Assembly (NCBI RefSeq): GCF_002272795.1
Contig: NZ_MLAT01000008.1
Span: 1-64,000 of the forward strand
Direction of reading: 5' to 3'
Length of the DNA stretch: 64,000 bases
From: Helicobacter sp. 13S00482-2
Lineage (GTDB): Bacteria; Campylobacterota; Campylobacteria; Campylobacterales; Helicobacteraceae
Shown here piece after piece: positions 44,036-52,961 of the stretch. The translations under genes and the position numbers were made by a program. Each line of letters starts with the position of its first letter. Positions within the stretch are counted from its first letter, which is position 1. The notes beneath the pieces are model-generated. The model saw only the letters and a program-made list of their open reading frames with translations, was not told the DNA's origin and ran no database searches.

Positions 44036-45108
44036 TATTCTTCCCTTTTTACATATTCTGCAATTAAGGTTCCCATTTTGGATGTGCTACAGATTTCTTT
44101 GGCACCAAAAGAGGCAATATCTTTAGTTCGGTAGCCTTCTTTGAGTACTTTAGAGATAGCTTTTTGGATTTTATCAGCAGCTAATGTTTCTTTGAGGGTA
44201 TTTTTTAACATCATTGAGGCACTCAAAATTGTAGCTATTGGATTAGCAATCCCAAGTCCAGCAATATCGGGGGCAGATCCGTGAATGGGTTCGTATAGGG
44301 CAGCTTTCTCTCCTATGCTACTAGAGGGCAAAAGGCCAATAGAGCCCGTGAGCATACTCGCTTCATCGCTGAGTATATCGCCAAATAAATTACTCGTTAG
44401 AATAATATCAAACTGTTTTGGATTCAAAATAAGTTGCATACTTGCATTATCAACATATTGATGGGTTAGCTCAACATCTGGATATTCTTTTGCAACTTCA
44501 ATGACGACCTCTCTCCATAGCGCACTTACATCTAAAACATTCGCTTTATCCACAGAGCATAATTTTTTTCTTCGAGTTCTTGCTAGTTCAAATCCAACTT
44601 TGGCAATTCTCTTGATTTCATCTACGGTATAGATCATTGTGTTGTAGGCTTTGTCTTTTTCTCTTCCTTTAGGCTCTCCAAAATAAATTCCTCCGATGAG
44701 CTCTCTTACAACCACCAAATCCACCCCTGAAATCACCTCGCTTTTAAGGGTACTTGCTTCTATAAGTTCATCAAAAACCATTGCAGGGCGTATATTTGCA
44801 AATACTTCAAGTTTTTTTCTTAATTTTAAAAGTCCGCTTTCAGGGCGAAGCTCTCTAGGGAGGTTATCCCATTTGTTTCCTCCAATAGCCCCAAACAAAA
44901 CAGCATCCGCCTTTAAGCATCCTTCTATTGTTTCTTCTGGTAATGGATTTTGGTATTTTTCATAAGCACATCCACCCATTAAATATTCATTGAACTCAAA
45001 TGAAAGATCTTGCTTTTCGGTAAGTGTTTCAAGCACTTTTTTAGCTTCATTAATGACTTCAGGTCCAATTCCATCCCCCTTTATAAGGGCTATTTTGTAT
45101 TGTTTCAA
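44035..45108 (-). CDS. leuB: 3-isopropylmalate dehydrogenase
   Basis: LeuB oxidatively decarboxylates 3-isopropylmalate in leucine synthesis, using NAD and a divalent metal. The 357-residue protein has the family start IALIKGDGIGPEVINEA, the substrate region of RELRPESGLLKLRKKL, and the metal/active site NLFGDILSDEASMLTGSIG, then EPIHGSAPDIAG. It overlaps leuD by 4 bases. H. pylori does not make leucine, so this supports a non-pylori Helicobacter. leuA and leuC are not in the window. Confidence 0.97.
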   Translation of the reverse strand: MKQYKIALIKGDGIGPEVINEAKKVLETLTEKQDLSFEFNEYLMGGCAYEKYQNPLPEETIEGCLKADAVLFGAIGGNKWDNLPRELRPESGLLKLRKKLEVFANIRPAMVFDELIEASTLKSEVISGVDLVVVRELIGGIYFGEPKGREKDKAYNTMIYTVDEIKRIAKVGFELARTRRKKLCSVDKANVLDVSALWREVVIEVAKEYPDVELTHQYVDNASMQLILNPKQFDIILTSNLFGDILSDEASMLTGSIGLLPSSSIGEKAALYEPIHGSAPDIAGLGIANPIATILSASMMLKNTLKETLAADKIQKAISKVLKEGYRTKDIASFGAKEICSTSKMGTLIAEYVKREE

Positions 45109-45620
45109 ATCTGTTCCTTGAGTTGTTTTTGGGCATATGGTATCAATCCTCCTGCATTGAGCAATTCAAGCATAAAAGGAGGGATTTTTGCATAACTATA
45201 GTTTTCTTTTTTAGTGTGGTTAATGACGATATTGGCCGCAAGATCAACCTGTAGTTCATCGCCTTCTGAAATTTTATCAATATCACTTCCTTCAAGCTCT
45301 AGAATTAAAAGACCTGTATTAAAGGCATTGCGGTAAAAAATTCGTGCAAAAGATGAGGCTAAAACCGCAGAAATTCCTGCTTCCTTCAATGCTAAAGGTG
45401 CGTGTTCTCTACTACTCCCACAACCAAAGTTTTCATCTGCGACAATAAAGTCTCCTTTTGAAATCATATTGTAAAAATCTCCTTTAGAATCCTCCATAAT
45501 ATGCTTTGCAAGCTCTTTGCCATCGCTTGTATTGAGATATCTTGCGGCTATAATAATATCTGTATCAATATTTTTGCCAAACTTCCAGGCTTTGCCAAAA
45601 TTCTTGCTTGTATCTTTCAT
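45105..45620 (-). CDS. leuD: 3-isopropylmalate dehydratase small subunit
   Basis: LeuD is the swivelling small subunit of isopropylmalate isomerase and pairs with the iron-sulfur subunit LeuC. The visible signature is [16 protein letters not shown] and [18 protein letters not shown] with [16 protein letters not shown]-type residues following. I placed the start at 45620 ([14 protein letters not shown]) because GGAG lies 9 bases upstream and relatives begin there; an in-frame ATG at 45659 would add 13 residues. leuC is absent nearby, so the two-subunit enzyme is encoded at separate sites or leuC lies outside the window. Confidence 0.93.
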   Translation of the reverse strand: MKDTSKNFGKAWKFGKNIDTDIIIAARYLNTSDGKELAKHIMEDSKGDFYNMISKGDFIVADENFGCGSSREHAPLALKEAGISAVLASSFARIFYRNAFNTGLLILELEGSDIDKISEGDELQVDLAANIVINHTKKENYSYAKIPPFMLELLNAGGLIPYAQKQLKEQI

Positions 45621-45686
45621 TTTTAGGTCTCCAAATAGCTTGATTTCGTATTTTTCCATTTTAGCAAGTTTGATTTAAAAACTACT

Positions 45687-46607
45687 TTATTTTTGTTTAG
45701 CATCAATGAAAATTTGACTATAGGAGATTGAAACACCTATGAACACATTTGTTCCAACTTCTTTAAAATACCTTCCCTTGAGCATATAAAAACTAATAAA
45801 GGGGGCTACTGAAAAATTTTTATAAACTTTTGTATCTAGTTTTGCATTCAACTCTAACTCATACTCTGGATTATGCGAAGCGGGATAGTTGTTGAGTAGG
45901 TAGCTACGAAAATTAAACTGATATTCAAAAGTGATATTATCTTCAATTTTATGCTCTACATTCAAACCAGTCTCAATACCAAAACTCTCTATGGGGGCTT
46001 TATAGGTAAAATCTTCTTCTCCAAAAATATTTAAATGCAGATTTTTGATGTATTGTCCATCAAATATCTTAAAACCAGTGTTGAAGCGTAAAATCTTTCT
46101 TCTATCAAGACCTGCTTGAGGGGTAAATTCAGTTTGATATCCTAGTTGAACATAAGGGCCAATCTCAAATCCTCCTAAAATTTTTTCAATTTTCCAAATT
46201 CTTTGTGTGTAGTCAGTGCCTATCAATATTCTATCAAGAGTTTTGTTATCAATTTTTTCAGAATTTTGTGGATAGATGATATTTCGCCCATATTCAGCAA
46301 TGAGTGAGTTAAAGATGACAAAATTCTTTGCGTAATAGTTGGCCTCGAAATTTCCAAATGCTTGTCCAACGATTTGAGAATCTCCTTTGATACGATTGTT
46401 TGAGAAATCTTTGTAAATTGTCTGATTTTTTAATGATGCTGAAGTAAAATTCAAAGATATTTTTTTGAGCTCTAAATTCCACCCATCTTTATTTGCATCG
46501 ACATCTAAGGCGGGGATATCTTTTGCATAAAGTCGGATAGATAAAAACAAATACAAGAAAAATATATTTAAAGCAACGAAATAAATAGAGTGGTTTTTTG
46601 AGTACAT
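45687..46607 (-). CDS. Predicted outer-membrane protein, unknown role
   Basis: A 306-residue protein with an N-terminal hydrophobic export signal (about 8-27) ending near LYAKDIP, then a long series of alternating polar/hydrophobic segments rich in Tyr, Phe and Gly, as in beta-barrel outer-membrane proteins. The last residues (VSISYSQIFIDAKQK) look like a strand with a polar extension, so the C-terminal Phe rule is not met. I do not recognise the family. It lies 4 bases downstream of rarA on the same strand. Confidence 0.65.
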   Translation of the reverse strand: MYSKNHSIYFVALNIFFLYLFLSIRLYAKDIPALDVDANKDGWNLELKKISLNFTSASLKNQTIYKDFSNNRIKGDSQIVGQAFGNFEANYYAKNFVIFNSLIAEYGRNIIYPQNSEKIDNKTLDRILIGTDYTQRIWKIEKILGGFEIGPYVQLGYQTEFTPQAGLDRRKILRFNTGFKIFDGQYIKNLHLNIFGEEDFTYKAPIESFGIETGLNVEHKIEDNITFEYQFNFRSYLLNNYPASHNPEYELELNAKLDTKVYKNFSVAPFISFYMLKGRYFKEVGTNVFIGVSISYSQIFIDAKQK

Positions 46608-46610
46608 TAT

Positions 46611-47789
46611 TTACGTGCCCTTGATCTTTTGTATCCATTCAAATAGTGTTTTTTCAAACCCTTTTTGGGTATGTCTAACAAATTCTAGTGGTTTTTGTAG
46701 GTATTTTTGTTTTATCCAGCCACCATATTGATGAGGATAAAGGTAATCTTTAGAATGAGGAAGGATATTTTTAGGAATAGATAAAATTTCTCCATCATTG
46801 ATAGCCTTAATAGCTTCATTAATTGCATTATATGCGGTATTTGATTTAGGTGAACAGGCGAGATAGATAACACATTCAGAGAGAATGATTCTTGATTCTG
46901 GATAGCCTATTTTGGAAACTGCTAACATTGTAGATGTAGCTAGATTGAGTGCATTAGGGTTTGCATTTCCGATGTCTTCACTAGCTAAAATTACGAGCCT
47001 TCGTGCTATAAATTCAGGATTTTCTCCTGCACAAATAAGTCTAGCAAGGTAATAAATAGCGGCATTTTCATCGCTTCCACGAATAGATTTTATCATTGCA
47101 CTGATGAGGTTGTAGTGAGTATCATCTTCGCTGCTACCATCTTTTAGACTAGTAGGACGAAGCATCTTTAAGGTTTGTAAATTTATTTCCTCCACTTCCA
47201 TCGCTACATCCAATAGGTTAAGCATCGCTCTTGCGTCTCCACCACTAGAATTCACTAAGTATTCTTTGGCTTCCTGAGTGATAATGTGAGGACAACTCTG
47301 AAGTACTTTTTCAAGAATACTATTGAGTTGAGTTTTATTTAGTGGAAAAAATTCAAACAATAAAGATCGTGATCTTATCGCATTAGTAAGAGTATAGTAT
47401 GGATTTTCAGTACTCGCACCCATTATAATAGCCTCTTGATTTTCCATAATGGGGAGTAAAAACTCCTGTTGTGCTTTATTGAGACGATGAACTTCATCAA
47501 TAAATACAAGAGGTTTCACAAGTGTATTTTTGTATTGTTTAAGTGAAGATCTTAATTCTTCAAGTTTAAAATCGGTTGCATTGAGCTGTAAAAAAGGCTT
47601 ATCTAGCTTATTTGCAATGACTCTTGCTAACGTTGTTTTGCCACTTCCAGGAGTTCCATAAAAAAAACAATGAGGAAAATTTCCTGATAAAAGAGCGTGT
47701 TTTAGAGGAGATTTGTCTCCGAGAATATGCTCTTGTCCAACAAAATCTTCTAAGGTTTTGGGACGAAAAAGATTGGCTAAATTTCTCAA
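46611..47789 (-). CDS. rarA: Replication-associated recombination protein A
   Basis: RarA (MgsA) is a clamp-loader-like AAA+ ATPase acting at stalled replication forks. The 392 residues include Walker A FYGTPGSGKTTLARVIAN, Walker B VFIDEVHRLNKAQQEFLL and sensor region MGASTENPYYTLTNAIRSR, then a C-terminal tetramerisation domain. The start MRNLANLFRPKTLEDFVGQEHIL is typical. It follows hspR by 13 bases, the cbpA-hspR-rarA order known from H. pylori (HP1024-HP1026). Confidence 0.95.
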   Translation of the reverse strand: MRNLANLFRPKTLEDFVGQEHILGDKSPLKHALLSGNFPHCFFYGTPGSGKTTLARVIANKLDKPFLQLNATDFKLEELRSSLKQYKNTLVKPLVFIDEVHRLNKAQQEFLLPIMENQEAIIMGASTENPYYTLTNAIRSRSLLFEFFPLNKTQLNSILEKVLQSCPHIITQEAKEYLVNSSGGDARAMLNLLDVAMEVEEINLQTLKMLRPTSLKDGSSEDDTHYNLISAMIKSIRGSDENAAIYYLARLICAGENPEFIARRLVILASEDIGNANPNALNLATSTMLAVSKIGYPESRIILSECVIYLACSPKSNTAYNAINEAIKAINDGEILSIPKNILPHSKDYLYPHQYGGWIKQKYLQKPLEFVRHTQKGFEKTLFEWIQKIKGT

Positions 47790-47802
47790 TTATAACCTTG
47801 AC

Positions 47803-48165
47803 TTATTTTTTAAACAAAATCAATTCATAAGAACTTTGCTTCACACTTACTCTAGTGCCTGAATTTTGAGTCTTTTTTTGCAAATTATCACGGAGTTCTT
47901 CGTTGATGTTATCTAATTCGTCTAATTTTTCTTTAAGTCTTAAAATAATATCAACCCCAGCAAGATTAACACCCATATCTCGTGTGAGTCTTAAAATAGT
48001 TTTGATTTTATCTATATCTCTTTGAGAATAAAGACGCATCTTTCCATCGGTTCTACCTGGCTCTATAAGTCCTTCTTTTTCGTATTGCCTTAGTGTTTGT
48101 GGATGGATTTCTAAAATCTTTGCCACTACACTAATAAGATAGACAGGTTCATCATAGCTATACAT
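47803..48165 (-). CDS. hspR: MerR-family heat-shock repressor HspR
   Basis: A 120-residue MerR-type DNA-binding protein. The winged-helix region contains YLISVVAKILEIHPQTLRQYEKEGLI and the wing residues GRTDGKMRLYSQRDID; a coiled-coil segment follows (LRLKEKLDELDNINEEL). In H. pylori HspR with HrcA represses the groES-groEL, hrcA-grpE-dnaK and cbpA operons, so it probably represses its own cbpA-hspR-rarA operon here. It starts 2 bases after the cbpA stop. Confidence 0.92.
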   Translation of the reverse strand: MYSYDEPVYLISVVAKILEIHPQTLRQYEKEGLIEPGRTDGKMRLYSQRDIDKIKTILRLTRDMGVNLAGVDIILRLKEKLDELDNINEELRDNLQKKTQNSGTRVSVKQSSYELILFKK

Positions 48166-48167
48166 TG

Positions 48168-49058
48168 TTATCCTTTTGTATTTTCATCTGGTAAATATTC
48201 TTGCAGATTTTTTTTGAGCTCATCAGAAAGAGAATCTGTATGAGGTAAAACTATATTTGCTTTCAAGAACAAATCTCCCATATGCCCAGATTTTCTATTT
48301 TTTACCCCAAGTTCTTTTATCCGAAATCTTTGAGAGTTTTTTGTGTTTGCAGGGATCTTTAAAATCACTTCTTTATAAAGCGTGGGAATGGTGATCTTTC
48401 CTCCAAATAATGCAGTTTTTAAAGGCAAATCAAATGTTTTTGTAAGATTGTCATTTTCTCTCTTATATTGATCATCCTCGCTAATAAAGATTTTTAGCAA
48501 TAAATCTCCCCTACCATTTCTTCCATTTTTCCCTTTCCCTTTTATGCGAATGGTTTCATTATTTGCTATTCCTGCTGGAATTTTAATATCAAAACTATCA
48601 TTTTGTATGTTTATATGTTGTTTTCCACCAAGCACGGCTGTAGAAAAAGGAATTGTGAGATTTGCCTGAATATTCAAATCAGTTTCAAATCCAAAACCTC
48701 CTCCAAAACCAAAGCTATTTGCCCCTGATCCAAATCCTCCAGAGCTTCCAAAGATTTGCGAAAGAATATCATCTAGATTGATACCCTCACTACCTTGATT
48801 TCGTGCAAAATCACTAAAATTTTGCCCACCAAATATATTGTCTCCAAATTGATCGTATTGAGCTCGTTTTTTTTCATCACTCAAAATTTCGTAAGCAGCA
48901 TTGATTTCCTTAAATTTTTCTTCAGCTTCTTTCTCCTTGTTGATATCAGGATGATATTTTCTCGCTAATTTTCTATAGGATTTTTTAATCTCATCAGCAC
49001 TTGCATTTTCGCTTACTCCAAGTGTTGCATAAAGACTTTTACTCATTTTATCCTCCAA
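48168..49058 (-). CDS. cbpA: DnaJ-family co-chaperone CbpA
   Basis: A 296-residue curved-DNA-binding/J-domain protein. The J-domain with HPD is seen as [20 protein letters not shown] Gly/Phe-rich linker ([19 protein letters not shown]) follows and then two DnaJ C-terminal substrate-binding domains, without the zinc-finger domain of DnaJ, which identifies the CbpA type. The start used is [16 protein letters not shown]; the inner ATG (MSKSLY) is also possible, with GGAGG about 5 bases before the first. It is the first gene of the hspR heat-shock operon. Confidence 0.92.
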   Translation of the reverse strand: MEDKMSKSLYATLGVSENASADEIKKSYRKLARKYHPDINKEKEAEEKFKEINAAYEILSDEKKRAQYDQFGDNIFGGQNFSDFARNQGSEGINLDDILSQIFGSSGGFGSGANSFGFGGGFGFETDLNIQANLTIPFSTAVLGGKQHINIQNDSFDIKIPAGIANNETIRIKGKGKNGRNGRGDLLLKIFISEDDQYKRENDNLTKTFDLPLKTALFGGKITIPTLYKEVILKIPANTKNSQRFRIKELGVKNRKSGHMGDLFLKANIVLPHTDSLSDELKKNLQEYLPDENTKG

Positions 49059-49065
49059 AATCTTT

Positions 49066-49113
49066 CTTGAAATCTTAAGTTCTATTGTATCATAAAAGTT
49101 TAGTATAAGTCAA
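49066..49113 (-). promoter_or_regulatory. cbpA-hspR-rarA promoter with inverted repeat near start
   Basis: On the minus strand TTGACT (49108-49113) and TACAAT (49084-49089) are separated by 18 bases and preceded by the extended -10 TGA, a good vegetative promoter. Immediately downstream, at the expected transcription start, CTTGA-AATC-TTAAG (49066-49079) is an imperfect inverted repeat similar to half-sites of the HspR element CTTGAGT-N7-ACTCAAG. An operator role is inference. Confidence 0.5.
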
Positions 49114-49148
49114 TCAACTTTAATTCATTTAAACTATATCAAAATTAT

Positions 49149-49165
49149 TTGGAACTATTTTTGCT
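49149..49165 (+). promoter_or_regulatory. Sigma-54-like promoter before the porin gene
   Basis: TTGGAACTATTTTTGCT has GG and GC separated by exactly 10 bases and matches the Campylobacterota sigma-54 consensus (GGAA-N6-TTGCT) closely. The GC lies about 57 bases before the porin start at 49220. The overlapping TTGCTAGAAT could equally be an extended -10 of the housekeeping sigma factor. Confidence 0.4.
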
Positions 49166-49219
49166 AGAATAAGCCAAATTAAATATATGAACTCGCTGAA
49201 GAATTGAAAAAGGATACAG

Positions 49220-50347
49220 ATGCTAAGGAAGCTTGTTTTGTGCTGTTCGTTTATATATGGAGGTGTTGCACTTGCAGATAATGCAAAGAGCCCCCAAGAT
49301 GCTCTGATGAAAGGTGTTATAAACGGGCATATAGGAGCTTTTTTTCAGCAATCAAGCAAAAAAGACCCTACATATGGGGATATAAATATGTCCTTGTCTT
49401 ATAAAACTCAAAGATTTATGGGTTATGAAATTGGAGCTGAGACTTGGCTTGTTCCTCGTCTTTATCAGGGTGCAACTGGAGATTTTGATAGAGCACAGGA
49501 ACTATTTGTATTCACGAAAATTTATGGGGATTTTTACAATCAATACGAGAAATTCAAATTAACAATAGGTCGATATCAAATAAACGAACAATGGATAACC
49601 CATAATACCGAGGGTTTGAGTATGAGTTATGATAAGCTAGATAATATTTCATTGCGATTTGTGTGGGCATTTCGGAATGCGTATGTTGAAAATTATTATT
49701 TGAGTGGTTTTAGAAAAATGTACGATTGGGCTGGGTCGATTTTATTTCAAGCAGATATTCAAGTTCCTAATGCTCCTGTGAAAATCAAACCTTATCTATA
49801 TTTTGCACCTGGTGTATTTATTTCCCCTGGAATTGATGTAGATTTGCATTTACCACTCAAATCGGGCATTTATTTTGACAGTCATATCTATTTGTTATCT
49901 TATGTTGCTGATAAAAAATATTATGGAACTTCAGGATCAAGTGGTTTGGTGTGGCTAGAAGGACTTATAGGATTAGGAAAAACACAAGTTGGTCTTGGGC
50001 TTAGTACGGTTGGAGGAGGAGAAGGTGCGAATAGAATAGATGCTTTTGGAGAACATACCCCATTTGAACGCACAGTTGGTATGTTCTATGGAAATTCGAC
50101 TACTTTTTATGGATTTGCTAGTGCAAATATCACAGATTATGCAAAAGTTTATGGAGCATTGAGGGGGACTTTTATCAATGGAAAAAATATTCTGAATTGG
50201 GAGGCAAAAGTCAATTTTAATCCTCTAAAAGGAGTTGATTTGGGAATAAGTTTATTGGGCGTATCTAATCAAACTGAGGCCATAGGGTATTTTAATGAGA
50301 GTAAAAACTATATTATGGGCAGGGGCTTTATTCAGTATAAATTTTAG
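49220..50347 (+). CDS. OprD-like outer-membrane porin
   Basis: A 375-residue exported protein with signal peptide (MLRKLVLCCSFIYGGVALA) and then about 16-18 predicted beta-strands rich in Tyr, Phe and Gly. It ends with GRGFIQYKF, a perfect C-terminal Phe targeting signal. The N-terminal part (GHIGAFFQQSS... YEIGAETWLVPRLY) and long strand repeats resemble the Helicobacter Opr-type porins annotated as OprD-like. The substrate is unknown. It starts 160 bases from the divergent cbpA and is followed 49 bases later by two Hof-like outer-membrane genes on the same strand. Confidence 0.8.
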   Translation: MLRKLVLCCSFIYGGVALADNAKSPQDALMKGVINGHIGAFFQQSSKKDPTYGDINMSLSYKTQRFMGYEIGAETWLVPRLYQGATGDFDRAQELFVFTKIYGDFYNQYEKFKLTIGRYQINEQWITHNTEGLSMSYDKLDNISLRFVWAFRNAYVENYYLSGFRKMYDWAGSILFQADIQVPNAPVKIKPYLYFAPGVFISPGIDVDLHLPLKSGIYFDSHIYLLSYVADKKYYGTSGSSGLVWLEGLIGLGKTQVGLGLSTVGGGEGANRIDAFGEHTPFERTVGMFYGNSTTFYGFASANITDYAKVYGALRGTFINGKNILNWEAKVNFNPLKGVDLGISLLGVSNQTEAIGYFNESKNYIMGRGFIQYKF

Positions 50348-50396
50348 TTTCGTGTATTATAATTGCTATATATTTTAAATATTGTAGGAGAGTTTT

Positions 50397-51593
50397 ATGA
50401 AAAAGTTTATTTTAGGTTCGGTACTTTCTTGTGCTTTTTTTGGTGCAAGTCAGTTAAATGCATTAGAAGTTACAGTTGATCCTTATGGATATCTAGGTGC
50501 TCTATATAATCAAGGTATTGAGTCTAGTCCTAGTAGTTATATTGGATTGAGTGCGAGAGCTGGAGCAAATTTTTTACTAGATAATAATTGGAGTTTAGGC
50601 CTTGGTGCAATTGGAGCATGGAGCGTATTTAACAATGATTTAACTCCAGGTTCAAATAAGCCATATGTCAATACAGGTGACATTTCAGATGCTTTCATCA
50701 AGTATAACACAGATAAATTAAAATTTGCACTTGGAAGATACAATACAGATTTTGCTGAGTTTGATTGGATAGCAGGAAATATTCAAGGTGCTTCAATAAA
50801 AATTCACGATAAAGGAATGAATTATTGGGGAATTTTTATGGATTCAATGCTTTATAATGGTTACCAATATAGCGGACAGCAAGGTGCCAGAATCGCTACA
50901 GAACTGAACTCTCTTGCGGCCTACAACACAGGGGGTAAAAAAAATAGCTATGTTGGTGGTGAAGTCATTGCCGCTGGAGTGGATTATACTTATAAGGCAT
51001 TCAGAATTTCTCCTTTTGTACTCATTGACACTCAATTACCAACAAAAACAAAGGGCGTACTTGTTCAAGTCGGTGCTAAGGCTGGTTATGCTACAAGTAT
51101 AGGTAGTGGCTTTTACTCTACGACACTTCTAAGAGGCATGTTTCAATATGGAGATACAGATGGACTAGCTGGAGATGATGCATCTGGACTTATTTGGATT
51201 GATGAAGCTCTTAAATACAAGATGTTTAATTTCGGAGCAGGTTTTTATGCCGTTATAGGAGCGGACAAAAAAGGCTCTCTTTATACCTTCAGCGATAGAA
51301 CAAGATTTTATGGTAGAGGTATTAACTCTCCAGGTGTTCCAGCAAATTATTTTGCTTACAATACTTTGACAGGTTACATTTTTGGTGGTTTAGAGGTCAA
51401 TAGGGTGAGATTAGATGCAATGGTAGCATTTGGAAACTATCAGGAATATTCACTAGTGGCAGACTATAAAGTTTGGCAACATAAAAATATGAAATTTAAT
51501 GCTGGTGCTGGATATGTGTATGCATATTCTTCAAAAGTTGCTAATACTATCGGGAATAGCTCATTGATATTTTTTGGAAAGTTTTCTTACTAG
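50397..51593 (+). CDS. Hof-like outer-membrane protein
   Basis: A 398-residue outer-membrane protein with signal peptide (MKKFILGSVLSCAFFGASQLNA) and many amphipathic strands, ending in SSLIFFGKFSY. The segment FIKYNTDKLKFALGRYNTDF, then DWIAGNIQGASIKI, is shared with the next gene, and the two are paralogs. I place both in the HP_OMP_2 (Hof) family of Helicobacter porin-like proteins. GGAGAGTTTT precedes the ATG. It has its own upstream AT-rich promoter area in the 49-base gap. Confidence 0.75.
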   Translation: MKKFILGSVLSCAFFGASQLNALEVTVDPYGYLGALYNQGIESSPSSYIGLSARAGANFLLDNNWSLGLGAIGAWSVFNNDLTPGSNKPYVNTGDISDAFIKYNTDKLKFALGRYNTDFAEFDWIAGNIQGASIKIHDKGMNYWGIFMDSMLYNGYQYSGQQGARIATELNSLAAYNTGGKKNSYVGGEVIAAGVDYTYKAFRISPFVLIDTQLPTKTKGVLVQVGAKAGYATSIGSGFYSTTLLRGMFQYGDTDGLAGDDASGLIWIDEALKYKMFNFGAGFYAVIGADKKGSLYTFSDRTRFYGRGINSPGVPANYFAYNTLTGYIFGGLEVNRVRLDAMVAFGNYQEYSLVADYKVWQHKNMKFNAGAGYVYAYSSKVANTIGNSSLIFFGKFSY

Positions 51594-51613
51594 GGCTAAA
51601 AAAAGATCTTGTC

Positions 51614-51642
51614 TTGACGATTTAGGTAGTGTCTTCTAAAAT
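51614..51642 (+). promoter_or_regulatory. Promoter of the second Hof-like gene
   Basis: TTGACG (51614-51619) and TAAAAT (51637-51642) with a 17-base spacer, 27 bases before the ATG at 51669. The strong -35 is uncommon in Helicobacter promoters. GAAGGAT just before the ATG is the ribosome-binding site. Confidence 0.5.
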
Positions 51643-51668
51643 AAAAAATTCGATTTGAAGGATATGAA

Positions 51669-52892
51669 ATGAGGAATAAAGTTTTTAGTTCATTTGTGTT
51701 AGCAGGAGCTCTTTTAAGTAGTGCCAACGCGGTCGATTTTAAACCATTTGGTCATATTGGGGCGACTTTTAACAAAGGTTTTTCAAATGGCAATCAAGCA
51801 TTTGATTACTCAAATGGTGAATATAAAAATGCTGATTACTCTGGATTGACAGCTCAACTAGGTTTAGATGTGGGATTTGGAAATCTTCATATCGGTGCAG
51901 CTGGTTGGGGTGGATATGGGTTTTATGGAAGCCCAAAAAATTATGAAGATGGTTACACATATGCAGAAGCAAGATATACCAAAAAATACGGCGACCTATC
52001 TGATTTGTATGTGAAATATGATGGTGAAATACAGTTAGCTGTAGGTCGTTTTGATACAGAGTTTTTACAATCCGACTGGATAGCTGGACACACTCAAGGG
52101 GTGGCTGCTAAGTGGGATAGTAAGTATTTTGGTATTTGGGTAACTTGGGTAAATGATTATGCTACTTACGGTTATCAACCAAATAGATTTGGTTCTGAAA
52201 TAAATAGTTTTGATCGATACTCTTCTAGCTTCAGTCATTTTAATATTGGAAAAAATGATTTACTTGCTGGTGGGATTAATGTTGATTTAGGTTTCTTGAA
52301 AATTGATCCATTTGTGCATTATTGGCTCGGTGGATATGGTTATTATAATAATGATGAGACTAATACAAATACCCATTCTATGATTCAAGCAGGTACAAAG
52401 GTTGCTCTAGAATTTGGAGATGACGCTAGTATCAAATCTATCACTTCTGGTAGGATTTTGTGGCAGAATATATTGGGTGTGAACAACGATGATACTTTTT
52501 TATTCTGGGCAGATGAAGAAGTTAGATTTAAAGATATGGTTAAAGTAGGTGCTGGATGGTATTCTGTGGGCAAAAAAAATGGCATCTATACCATCAATGA
52601 CAGAAGTCGATTTTACGGAGTAACTTACTTGACTCCTGGCACCTATAGTTATTTTGGTCAAGATGCTAGTAGTTGGTATGTTTTTGCCGGGTTTGAGAGT
52701 GAGGTTATCAATTTTGATTTACTTTATGCAAATGGCGATTACAACGAGTTTTCTGCCATTGTTTCTTGGAATGTTTTCAAAGCAAAAAATAACCTAGCTC
52801 TCCAGATTGGTGGAGGTTATGTGAGTAATGGATTCCAATCAAAAACCGCTCAACAAAATAACGCTGTTGTATTTGCCAAATTATCTTTTTAG
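51669..52892 (+). CDS. Hof-like outer-membrane protein, paralog
   Basis: A 407-residue outer-membrane protein with signal peptide (MRNKVFSSFVLAGALLSSANA). It shares with the preceding gene the strand pattern DLYVKYDGEIQLAVGRFDTEF, DWIAGHTQGVAAKW and the end AVVFAKLSF with terminal Phe. The arrangement suggests an old tandem duplication that has diverged. The substrate is unknown. A long perfect hairpin follows the stop. Confidence 0.78.
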   Translation: MRNKVFSSFVLAGALLSSANAVDFKPFGHIGATFNKGFSNGNQAFDYSNGEYKNADYSGLTAQLGLDVGFGNLHIGAAGWGGYGFYGSPKNYEDGYTYAEARYTKKYGDLSDLYVKYDGEIQLAVGRFDTEFLQSDWIAGHTQGVAAKWDSKYFGIWVTWVNDYATYGYQPNRFGSEINSFDRYSSSFSHFNIGKNDLLAGGINVDLGFLKIDPFVHYWLGGYGYYNNDETNTNTHSMIQAGTKVALEFGDDASIKSITSGRILWQNILGVNNDDTFLFWADEEVRFKDMVKVGAGWYSVGKKNGIYTINDRSRFYGVTYLTPGTYSYFGQDASSWYVFAGFESEVINFDLLYANGDYNEFSAIVSWNVFKAKNNLALQIGGGYVSNGFQSKTAQQNNAVVFAKLSF

Positions 52893-52902
52893 TAATTTAA
52901 CT

Positions 52903-52931
52903 TATCAAGCCTCTAATAAGAGTGCTTGATA
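52903..52931. terminator. Hairpin terminator after the porin cluster
   Basis: TATCAAGC-CTCT, a 4-base loop and AGAG-T-GCTTGATA form a stem of about 12 bp with a single bulge, 10 bases after the porin stop, followed by a T-rich tract. It also faces the convergent fcl gene, so it may serve both strands. Confidence 0.7.
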
Positions 52932-52961
52932 GGATTTTATCTTTTGTTTTCCTTTGTGTTT

